Source of the DNA: Thioalkalivibrio sp.
Lineage (GTDB): Bacteria > Pseudomonadota > Gammaproteobacteria > Ectothiorhodospirales > Ectothiorhodospiraceae
Reading direction: 5' to 3'
Length of the DNA: 5,193 nucleotides
Assembly (NCBI GenBank): GCA_007136145.1
Contig: SLHN01000228.1
Coordinates: forward strand, 1-5,193
Below, in pieces: positions 1 through 5,193 of this stretch; position 1 is the stretch's first letter, and each line of letters begins with the position of its first letter. The notes below the pieces were generated by a model that saw nothing but the letters and a program-made list of their open reading frames with translations, did no database searches and had not been told where the DNA came from. Position numbers and translations under genes: made by a program.

Positions 1-1607
1 CGATGGGCTTCGTCGCGAATCTGCTGAATCAGGTGCAGGGCGCTGGAATGCGCGGGCAGTATAGAAGGCCCTTCGACCCCACTCAACACCAGGGTTTCCA
101 GGCCCGGACGGCGGTCGATGCCCTTGGCCACACCCACCACCCGCAGGCCTTCCAGCTCCTGGGCACGCAGCACGTCCAGTGCCTGGTTCACCTGCCCTTT
201 CCCGCCGTCGATGAACAGGATGTCGGGAACCTGCCCCTCACCTTTCTTCAGGCGCGCGAAGCGCCGCTCCAGTGCCTGATGCATCGCTGCATAGTCGTCA
301 CCTGGCTCGATGCCTGCGATGTTGAAGCGTCGATAATCGGACTTGATCGGCCCCTCGGGCCCGAAGACCACGCAGGAGGCCACCGTACCTTCGCCCTGGG
401 TGTGCGAAATATCGAAACACTCCATGCGCCGGGGAAGCTCGGGCAGATTCAGTGCCGCGGCCAGGGCTTCGAGACGTGCCTGCTGTCCGGCCTTGCCCGC
501 CAACTGTGTCCGCAACGCCAGTTCGGCATTGCGCTCGGCCATGCGCAGCCACTCCGCCCGCTGCCCGCGGGTCGACCAGGCGAGCCTGACCCGGCTGCCA
601 CGGCGCTGTTCCAGTAGCGCCTCCAGCGCCTCGGGCTCCTCCGGCCGCTGGGACAGCAGTACCTGACGTGGCGGCTCGCGTTCGGCATAGTACTGGGCCA
701 GGATCGCGGTCATGATCTCGGCGTTGCCCGCCTCCTCCGGCAGTTTCGGGTAGCGCACGGCGTTACCGAGATTCTGGCCATTGCGAACGAAGAAGATCTG
801 TACCGCCGCGGACCCTCCCTCGCGCGCCAGCGCGAAGATGTCGGCATCACCCTCGCCACCGGCGACGTATTGCTGCTCGGAGATCTGGCGCAGGTTGGCG
901 ATCTGGTCGCGCAGGCGGGCGGCCCGTTCGAAACGCAGTTCCGATGCCGCGGTCTCCATGCGCTGCACGAGATCCCCGATCACTTGGTCGCTACGCCCTT
1001 CGAGGAAACGCAGACTGGCATCGACATCGGCCGCATATTCGTCGGGATCGATCAGGCCGACACACGGCGCGGTACAGCGCCCGATCTGATGCTGCAGGCA
1101 GGGCCGGCTGCGATGCGCGAACACGCTGTCCTCGCACTGGCGCACGAGAAAAAGCTTCTGCAGGAGATTGAGGGTATCGCGCACGGCGACCGTCGAGGGG
1201 TACGGACCGAAGTAGCGCACGCCCTTTTTCCGGGCGCCGCGATGGAATCCCAAACGTGGGTAATCATGATTGGAAACAAATATATAGGGATAACTCTTGT
1301 CATCCCGAAGGAGAATATTGTAGCGGGGCCGATGACGCTTGATCAGGTTCGCTTCGAGCAGCAGCGCCTCGGCCTCGGTCTGCGTCACCGCGACGCGGAT
1401 GTCGGCGATCTGCGCAACCATCGCGCGGGTCTTCGGGCTGCGCTCGCCGCTCGAACGGAAATAACTCGCGACGCGCTTGCGCAGGCTGTTCGCCTTGCCG
1501 ACATAGAGCACGGCACCGGCTTCGTCCAGCATCTGGTAGACACCGGGTGCCAGGGTACAGGTTCTCAGAAAGGCCTTGTGATCGAACACGGGCGCGATCT
1601 CGCTCAT
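1..1607 (-). CDS. uvrC: UvrABC excinuclease subunit C, 3' end cut by window edge
   Basis: UvrC makes both incisions, 3' and 5' of a lesion, in nucleotide excision repair after UvrA and UvrB load on damaged DNA; it is cytosolic. The frame is open for 535 codons from ATG to the window edge. Visible parts: N-terminal GIY-YIG nuclease (GVY at 22-24, YVGK at 35-38, R45, catalytic-type E85 in LLLEANLIK, N97); cysteines C158, C170, C178 and C182 with the spacing reported for the E. coli UvrC iron-sulfur cluster; a UVR/UvrB-binding helix pair at about 205-242 (FERAARLRDQI); and the RNase H-like nuclease with D399 in FDISHTQG, D437/D438 in GDDY, D467 in FIDGGKGQ and H535 as the last complete codon. 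About 75 residues with the (HhH)2 domain should lie beyond the edge (E. coli UvrC has 610 residues). The ATG is 4 bases after the upstream stop with no Shine-Dalgarno, so translation is probably coupled. Confidence 0.97.
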   Translation of the reverse strand, partial: MSEIAPVFDHKAFLRTCTLAPGVYQMLDEAGAVLYVGKANSLRKRVASYFRSSGERSPKTRAMVAQIADIRVAVTQTEAEALLLEANLIKRHRPRYNILLRDDKSYPYIFVSNHDYPRLGFHRGARKKGVRYFGPYPSTVAVRDTLNLLQKLFLVRQCEDSVFAHRSRPCLQHQIGRCTAPCVGLIDPDEYAADVDASLRFLEGRSDQVIGDLVQRMETAASELRFERAARLRDQIANLRQISEQQYVAGGEGDADIFALAREGGSAAVQIFFVRNGQNLGNAVRYPKLPEEAGNAEIMTAILAQYYAEREPPRQVLLSQRPEEPEALEALLEQRRGSRVRLAWSTRGQRAEWLRMAERNAELALRTQLAGKAGQQARLEALAAALNLPELPRRMECFDISHTQGEGTVASCVVFGPEGPIKSDYRRFNIAGIEPGDDYAAMHQALERRFARLKKGEGQVPDILFIDGGKGQVNQALDVLRAQELEGLRVVGVAKGIDRRPGLETLVLSGVEGPSILPAHSSALHLIQQIRDEAH

Positions 1608-1611
1608 GCGT

Positions 1612-2250
1612 TCAGGATAACCGGGCGCGGATCTCCCGGAACAATCCCTCGAACATCACGGGGGTCAGACGGCGGGTCTGGGTGTTGTAGCGCGAGCAGT
1701 GGTAGGAGTCGAACAGCTGCCGCCCTTGCTCCAGGTCATGCTCCGCACCGTGAGCAAACGGGTGGGCAGAGAGGGCAAGGCCGTGGGCGCGCAATACCGC
1801 TTCGTGCGCGATTCGGCCCAGCGCCAGGATGATGCGCGGTGAAACGGCATCGATCTCCGCGGCCAGGTAGCCATTGCAGGTGCGGATCTCGGCCGGCGTG
1901 GGTTTGTTCCGTGGCGGCAGGCACTTCACGGCGTTGGTCACCCGGCAACCCTTCAGCGCCAGCCCATCGTCGGGCGCGACCGCGTCGGGCTGGTTCGAGA
2001 AGCCGAACGCATGCAGGGTGCGATACAGCAGGATACCGGCATGATCACCAGTGAACGGCCGCCCGGTCGCGTTGGCACCATGCATGCCCGGAGCCAGGCC
2101 GACGATCAGCAGCGATGCGTCGGCCGGCCCGAACGGTGCCACGGGCGCGGCATGGTAGCCGGGATGGTCGCGTCGGACCGAAGCAAGGTGCCCGGCAAGC
2201 CGCGGGCAGCGCGCACAGGACGGATCGAAAGTCGCGGTGTCGGTCACCAC
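1612..2250 (-). CDS. Uracil-DNA glycosylase, family 5 (UDGb-type), iron-sulfur
   Basis: This 212-residue protein should remove uracil, and perhaps other deaminated bases, from DNA to begin base excision repair. Seen in the sequence: motif 1 GLAPGMHGANATGRPFTGD at 51-69, the family 5 form that lacks the usual catalytic acidic or Asn residue; motif 2 DSYHCSRYNTQT at 181-192 with H184 and N189; and cysteines C12, C15, C110 and C125, placed as in iron-sulfur UDGs (CxxC, then KC, then a third region). The length suits the family. The start is GTG at 2250 or the adjacent GTG at 2247; the latter gives a GTGA 4-base overlap with the stop of the CYTH gene. No Shine-Dalgarno is visible, which fits translational coupling. 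Oddity: the TGRLT stretch I expect after motif 2 reads TRRLT here, with R193 in place of Gly. Family 4 is a less likely alternative, because SYHxSxxN and TGD point to family 5. Confidence 0.93.
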   Translation of the reverse strand: MVTDTATFDPSCARCPRLAGHLASVRRDHPGYHAAPVAPFGPADASLLIVGLAPGMHGANATGRPFTGDHAGILLYRTLHAFGFSNQPDAVAPDDGLALKGCRVTNAVKCLPPRNKPTPAEIRTCNGYLAAEIDAVSPRIILALGRIAHEAVLRAHGLALSAHPFAHGAEHDLEQGRQLFDSYHCSRYNTQTRRLTPVMFEGLFREIRARLS

Positions 2251-2708
2251 TGTGAAACCGGGTGCCGGGCGAGTTCGCTGTTGTAGTAGCGCGGATCATC
2301 CGACACCTCGGCACCCAGCCAATCGGGCCGATCGAAGGCTTCGTCCGCGTCCTCCAGTTCGATCTCGGCGACGATCAGACCAGCGTTTTCGCCGGCGAAT
2401 TCGTCGATCTCCCAGAGATGAGATCCGTATCTGACCTCGTGCCGAGTCTTCTCGATCACCTCGCCCGATAGTTCCGCGAGCAGCACACGGGCCTGTTCGG
2501 GAGGGATCGAATACTCGAACTCCAACCGTTCGACGCCGAGGGTTGCGCTCTTGATATTGAGGTTGGCTTTGTCACCGTCGATGCGAACACGGACCGAGGC
2601 ACGTGTGTTCCCGCAAAGGTAGCCCTGGCGAATTGCCCTGGCTTCGCGCACCGACGAACGCCAGTTATCGTTTTTCAGCAAAAACTTGCGTTCGATTTCT
2701 TGCGGCAT
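2244..2708 (-). CDS. CYTH-domain triphosphate tunnel metalloenzyme, probable inorganic triphosphatase
   Basis: This 154-residue protein is a complete CYTH fold of the COG2954 type. It resembles, from memory, NeuTTM of Nitrosomonas europaea, a metal-dependent tripolyphosphatase. Seen: the signature ExExK at the N-terminus (E4, E6, K8 in EIERKFL), RQGYL at 27-31, basic tunnel residues R40 and R42 in VRVR, K53 in LNIKS, E63 and E65 in RLEFEY, K87 and R89 in EKTRHE, then WEIDEF at 99-104 and AEIELE at 114-119, the acidic metal-binding strands. No signal peptide or membrane segment is seen. The ATG start is well fixed, because an in-frame TAA lies four codons upstream (2720-2718). Ribosome binding is weak (TAAGAA about 7 bases upstream). 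The gene heads a run with the UDG and uvrC. Its third-position GC looks a little lower than in neighbouring genes. Adenylate cyclase or thiamine-triphosphatase activity is possible in the superfamily; the substrate is inferred only. Confidence 0.9.
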   Translation of the reverse strand: MPQEIERKFLLKNDNWRSSVREARAIRQGYLCGNTRASVRVRIDGDKANLNIKSATLGVERLEFEYSIPPEQARVLLAELSGEVIEKTRHEVRYGSHLWEIDEFAGENAGLIVAEIELEDADEAFDRPDWLGAEVSDDPRYYNSELARHPVSQW

Positions 2709-2941
2709 TTGGCATTCTTAGGTTGCGACCTTGAACATGGATTACGAGGCCGACCCTCCCGTGGAAGTACATCCGGCAGGGTGCCGTGAGGCGCAGCCGA
2801 ACCGCATCGATACGGGCTGGCACAGGCCTCCAGGCCCCCGGGCCTCGAACGGTGCGATTCGCTGCGCTCATTGGCACCCTACGCCTTTCGGCACCAGTGG
2901 TGCCACACCCAAGGCCCGACCGGAAGTCTCTCCCGCAGGGG
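2709..2941 (-). other. Intergenic gap between fabH and the CYTH gene
   Basis: These 233 bases hold no convincing gene. A 70-codon frame at 2877-2665 crosses the CYTH start and has no recognisable content. The gap has three small inverted repeats: GGCACCA-G-TGGTGCC at 2890-2904, AGGCCC-CC-GGGCCT at 2832-2845, and a distant pair AGGGTGCC (2778-2785) with GGCACCCT (2873-2880). None is followed by a T-run on the minus strand, so no standard intrinsic terminator is seen. A very weak promoter-like pair (TTCCAC, 16 bases, TAATCC) lies about 30-55 bases upstream of the CYTH ATG. The size of the gap suggests that the CYTH-UDG-uvrC run may have its own promoter here. Confidence 0.5.
2890..2904 (-). repeat. 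Short perfect hairpin downstream of fabH
   Basis: GGCACCA and TGGTGCC form a 7-bp perfect inverted repeat around a single base, 37 bases after the fabH stop. As RNA it would fold as a 6-bp stem with a three-base loop. Downstream on the minus strand the sequence is GAAAGGCG, with no U-tract, so Rho-independent termination is not supported. It could stabilise a 3' end, bind a dimeric regulator, or be chance. Confidence 0.4.
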
Positions 2942-3898
2942 TTACATGCGGATCAGCGCGGCGCCCCAGGTGAAGCCACCACCGAAGGCCTCGGTCAGTA
3001 TCAGCTCGCCGGGCTTGATGCGCCCGTCGCGGACGGCGACATCGAGCGCCAGCGGGATCGAGGCGGCAGAGGTGTTGCCATGGGTGTCGATCGTGACCAC
3101 GACATGATCCATCGACATGGACAGCTTTTTCGCCGTCGCCTGGATGATCCGGATATTGGCCTGGTGCGGAACCAGCCAGTCGAGATCGGACTTGGCGATG
3201 CCGTTGTGAGCGAGCGTTTCGTCGACGATCTGGTCCAGCGTGTTCACCGCCACCCGGAACACCGCGCGACCCTCCATTCGGATCTTCATGTCCGGCACAT
3301 CGTTGCGCGATACGCCTCCGGGCACTTCCAGCAGGGCACGGTGCGCGCCATCGGCGTGCAGGTGTGTGGAGATGACCCCCGGCTCCTGCGAACGCGAGAG
3401 GATCACTGCGCCCGCACCATCGCCCCAGAGGATGCAGTTGCCGCGATCGGTGTAGTCGGTAATACGCGACAGCGTCTCGGCACCGACCACCAGGACATGC
3501 CGACATTGGCCACCGCGGATGAACTGGTCTGCAGTGGCCAACGCGAACACGAAGCCACTGCAGACAGCCTGCAAATCGAAAGCCGGGCAGCCACCGACAC
3601 CGAGCTTGGTCTGCAGCAGGCATGCGGTACTGGGGAACGTCTGATCGGGCGTGGTAGTCGCCACCAGAATCATGTCGAGGTCGGCGGCACGCAGTCCGGC
3701 GGCATCGAGTGCCCGGCGGGACGCGTGCAGCGCGAGATCGGAGGTGGTCTCGCCGGGGGCGGCGATATGGCGCACCCGGATCCCGGTACGATCGAAGATC
3801 CACTCGTCGGTTGTATCGACGAGTTTCTCCAGATCGGCGTTCGTAAGCAGGCCCTCCGGCAGGTAGCCGCCGGTGCCGGTGATTCGTGAAAACGTCAA
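2942..3898 (-). CDS. fabH: 3-oxoacyl-ACP synthase III (FabH), TTG start
   Basis: FabH condenses acetyl-CoA with malonyl-ACP to acetoacetyl-ACP, the first elongation step of type II fatty-acid synthesis in the cytosol. The 318-residue protein matches E. coli FabH (317) along its whole length. The catalytic triad is visible: C113 in AVCSGF, H245 in VPHQANIRII and N275 in HGNTSAAS, each one above the E. coli number. F88 in TFPSTAC matches E. coli F87, which lines the acyl pocket; this suggests an acetyl primer and straight-chain products (inference). GDGAGA is at 159-164 and EAFGGGFTWG lies near the C-terminus. The start is TTG at 3898, because it lines up with the family N-terminus, no other start codon lies close by in frame, and a perfect AGGAGGT lies 6 bases upstream. 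It overlaps the plsX stop as TTGA. The usual fabD does not follow; a 233-base gap and a CYTH gene do. Confidence 0.97.
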   Translation of the reverse strand: MTFSRITGTGGYLPEGLLTNADLEKLVDTTDEWIFDRTGIRVRHIAAPGETTSDLALHASRRALDAAGLRAADLDMILVATTTPDQTFPSTACLLQTKLGVGGCPAFDLQAVCSGFVFALATADQFIRGGQCRHVLVVGAETLSRITDYTDRGNCILWGDGAGAVILSRSQEPGVISTHLHADGAHRALLEVPGGVSRNDVPDMKIRMEGRAVFRVAVNTLDQIVDETLAHNGIAKSDLDWLVPHQANIRIIQATAKKLSMSMDHVVVTIDTHGNTSAASIPLALDVAVRDGRIKPGELILTEAFGGGFTWGAALIRM

Positions 3899-4923
3899 AC
3901 CTCCACCTCCTGGCGCAGCATCCGTCCCAACTGTTTGTCGATCCGCTGCGGAACGTTGGCTTCCGCCTCCTTGCGCGCGATTCGGACAGCGTTCTGAAAG
4001 GCGATCTCGTCGGCACCACCGTGGCTCTTGATCACGATTCCCTGCAGACCCAGCAGCGAGGCTCCGTTGTACCGTCGGGGGTCAATGCGATCACGGAACC
4101 GATTCAACACCGGAAGCGCGACCAGCCCACGCAGGCGGGTCAACCAGTTGCGCTTGAACTCGCCGCGGATGTTGTCGGCGATCATGCGCGCCACGCCCTC
4201 GCTGGTCTTCAGTGCAACGTTGCCAACGAAGCCGTCGCAGACAACGACGTCGACATCGGAACAGTAGACGTCGTTGCCCTCGACAAAGCCGATGAAATTC
4301 AACGACGATTTCTCCAGGAGGTGCGCTGCCTCGCGCACCCGGTCGTTACCCTTCATGGCCTCGGAGCCGATATTCAGAAGTCCTACCCGGGGCGACTCGA
4401 TCCCATCGATCGAACTCACCAGAACCGATCCCATCACGGCAAACTGATAAAGATGCGCCGCCTCGACATCAACATTGGCACCAAGATCGAGCATGTGGGT
4501 ATGACCGAACAGCGAGGGCAGCGCGGTGGCGATCGCCGGGCGGTCGATCCCGGGCAGCGTTTTCAGCACGTAGCGAGCGGTCGCCATCAACGCTCCGGTG
4601 TTGCCTGCACTCACACAGGCATCGGCGCTACCCAGCTTCACCAGGTCGATCGCCCGGCGCATCGAGGAATCCTTCTTGTTGCGCAATGCCACCGCAGGCA
4701 ACTCCTCCATCCCCACCGTCTGCGATGCGTGCACAATCTGCGCGCGCGCCTTTGCCTCCGAAGGCCAGTGGCGCATATGAGCCATGACGACAGCTTCGTC
4801 GCCGACCAGTAACAAGCCCACGTCGGCGGTTTCACGCAGAGCCGCGAGCGCGGCCGGCATGATCACGGAGGCCCCGTGATCGCCACTCATTACATCCAGC
4901 GCGATGGTGTAAGCGTGATTCAT
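3895..4923 (-). CDS. plsX: Phosphate acyltransferase PlsX
   Basis: PlsX converts acyl-ACP and phosphate to acyl-phosphate, the donor used by PlsY to make lysophosphatidic acid; it is a soluble or peripheral membrane enzyme. The 342-residue protein matches the family along its length (E. coli 356). Seen: IALDVMSGDHG at 7-17, SSMRRA at 86-91, SAGNTGALM at 105-113, LDLGANVD at 145-152, LLNIGSEAMKG at 181-191, CDGFVGNVALK at 228-238 and YNGASLLGLQGIVIKSHG at 284-301. A basic, amphipathic-looking stretch at about 252-278 may face the membrane (inference). The ATG is fixed by an in-frame TGA three codons upstream; a weak AGGT lies 10 bases before it. The first motif has Ser13 where MGGD is usual. 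The gene lies between probable rpmF and fabH, the conserved order, and overlaps fabH by 4 bases. Confidence 0.97.
   Translation of the reverse strand: MNHAYTIALDVMSGDHGASVIMPAALAALRETADVGLLLVGDEAVVMAHMRHWPSEAKARAQIVHASQTVGMEELPAVALRNKKDSSMRRAIDLVKLGSADACVSAGNTGALMATARYVLKTLPGIDRPAIATALPSLFGHTHMLDLGANVDVEAAHLYQFAVMGSVLVSSIDGIESPRVGLLNIGSEAMKGNDRVREAAHLLEKSSLNFIGFVEGNDVYCSDVDVVVCDGFVGNVALKTSEGVARMIADNIRGEFKRNWLTRLRGLVALPVLNRFRDRIDPRRYNGASLLGLQGIVIKSHGGADEIAFQNAVRIARKEAEANVPQRIDKQLGRMLRQEVEV
3905..3911 (-). promoter_or_regulatory. Strong Shine-Dalgarno for fabH inside plsX tail
   Basis: On the minus strand AGGAGGT ends 6 bases before the TTG of fabH. The same bases encode the QEV stretch at the end of PlsX. 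The consensus match and good spacing decide the otherwise weak TTG start and suggest that fabH can be initiated efficiently besides coupling to plsX. Confidence 0.8.
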
Positions 4924-4994
4924 GCCGGTTCAGACCTGCCTTTTCCCCTGTGCTCCGGCGCAACGATCTCCCAGGCAAGCTCAACCCGAGCGAC

Positions 4995-5030
4995 TCCCGC
5001 ATGATGAAACCTACCCTCGTCCATGCGGGA
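4995..5030. repeat. 9-bp perfect inverted repeat upstream of plsX
   Basis: TCCCGCATG at 4995-5003 and CATGCGGGA at 5022-5030 are exact inverted copies separated by 18 bases. The near arm ends 71 bases before the plsX start. It may be an operator for a dimeric regulator or an RNA stem-loop in the leader. I do not recognise the motif as a known fatty-acid regulator site. Confidence 0.5.
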
Positions 5031-5130
5031 AGGACGGCCTTGCGACGTATCTGCCAGATCAAGCAGCAATGTCCGCGCCAAACGGATGTAGGCGTGTGTG
5101 ACGCGGAGGTTCGCGGACCACGAGCGAAGA

Positions 5131-5152
5131 CATGCCCCCGCACGGGGGCATG
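5131..5152 (-). terminator. Possible attenuator or 3'-end hairpin after rpmF
   Basis: CATGCCCCCG and CGGGGGCATG form a perfect 10-bp inverted repeat around two bases, starting 16 bases after the rpmF stop. In RNA the closing pairs would open to give a slightly larger loop. Downstream on the minus strand the sequence is TCTTCGCT, only a poor U-tract, so full intrinsic termination is doubtful. Partial attenuation, or protection of the short rpmF mRNA, is an alternative. Confidence 0.45.
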
Positions 5153-5167
5153 CACTGAGGAGTCGGA

Positions 5168-5193
5168 TCAATCCTCGTCGTCTTCGACGACGA
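5168..5193 (-). CDS. rpmF: Ribosomal protein L32, C-terminal end only
   Basis: Only seven complete codons and the TGA stop lie in the window, reading VVEDDED. L32 is a small protein of the 50S subunit, and its proteobacterial forms often end in an acidic tail after a short Val-rich strand. The position directly upstream of plsX on the same strand is the conserved rpmF-plsX-fabH order. The call rests on context and this short tail; the N-terminal body is outside the window. Confidence 0.72.

Larger units (their letters stand above)
4924..5167 (-). other. Structured gap between rpmF and plsX
   Basis: These 244 bases hold a perfect 10-bp hairpin just after rpmF (5131-5152) and a 9-bp inverted repeat with 18-base spacing (4995-5030). 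I see no convincing sigma-70 promoter. An 83-codon minus-strand frame runs from TTG at 5171 to TGA at 4920; it overlaps the rpmF stop as TTGA and the plsX start as ATGA. Its product (Arg and Ala rich, no motif I know) and its weak third-position GC bias do not support a real gene strongly. A second minus-strand frame (5155-4832) is open through the same DNA, which favours chance. If transcribed from rpmF, the region would act as a leader for plsX-fabH. Confidence 0.45.

Noticed and set aside
3..617. 204-codon plus-strand open frame
   Set aside because: It lies opposite the intact uvrC frame, which carries the catalytic motifs; it is an antisense shadow in GC-rich DNA.
1262..1271. AATCATGATT palindrome as an operator
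   Set aside because: It is inside uvrC coding sequence and short; codons for N-H-D explain it.
870..1832. 320-codon plus-strand open frame
   Set aside because: It is antisense to uvrC and the glycosylase, spans their junction and has no recognisable domain.
1..2250. Broken uvrC, suspected because only short minus-strand frames are bounded by start and stop here
   Set aside because: Translation from 1607 is open to the window edge with all motifs in one frame; the gene simply has no stop inside the window.
2832..2845. GC-rich palindrome as an intrinsic terminator of fabH
   Set aside because: The stem has only a two-base loop and no T-run follows on either strand.
2665..2877. 70-codon minus-strand frame crossing the CYTH start
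   Set aside because: It has no motif, overlaps the CYTH N-terminus out of frame and contains the small hairpins of the gap.
2786..3889. 367-codon plus-strand open frame
   Set aside because: It is antisense to fabH with no family match; third-position bias of fabH explains its openness.
2868..4019. 383-codon minus-strand open frame, longer than FabH
   Set aside because: It is another frame over fabH, rich in Arg and without motifs; the fabH frame contains the full catalytic triad.
3886..4812. 308-codon plus-strand open frame
   Set aside because: It is antisense to plsX, which is complete and conserved.

Overview
The window looks like ordinary chromosome from a GC-rich proteobacterium, most probably a gammaproteobacterium. 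The support is the rpmF-plsX-fabH order typical of Proteobacteria, an Escherichia coli-like FabH and PlsX, a Nitrosomonas-type CYTH protein and a family 5 uracil-DNA glycosylase. Genus cannot be decided from this sequence. All convincing genes are on the minus strand, so transcription runs from high to low coordinates. I see no tRNA, rRNA, CRISPR array, insertion sequence, prophage gene or attachment site.

Layout in transcription order: the last seven codons of a probable rpmF (ribosomal protein L32) at 5193-5168; a 244-base gap with a perfect 10-bp hairpin and a 9-bp inverted repeat; plsX (4923-3895); fabH (3898-2942), which starts at TTG, overlaps plsX by 4 bases and has a perfect Shine-Dalgarno inside the plsX tail; a 233-base gap with small GC-rich hairpins; a CYTH-fold (triphosphate tunnel) protein (2708-2244); a family 5 uracil-DNA glycosylase (2250-1612), overlapping the CYTH gene; and uvrC (1607 to the left edge), 4 bases after the glycosylase stop and cut off before its C-terminal helix-hairpin-helix domain.

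The genes form two functional blocks. PlsX makes acyl-phosphate for phospholipid synthesis and FabH starts fatty-acid synthesis, so the first block links a ribosomal protein to membrane lipid production. The second block joins an inorganic or organic triphosphate hydrolase to two DNA-repair enzymes, one for base excision and one for nucleotide excision. Both repair enzymes carry a four-cysteine pattern expected to bind an iron-sulfur cluster. The usual fabD-fabG-acpP continuation after fabH is absent here, so the fatty-acid cluster is split at this point.

I found no clearly new system. The points most worth a second look are the compact CYTH-glycosylase-uvrC cassette, the structured rpmF-plsX gap (which also holds a small open frame touching both neighbours), and an AT-rich patch inside uvrC.
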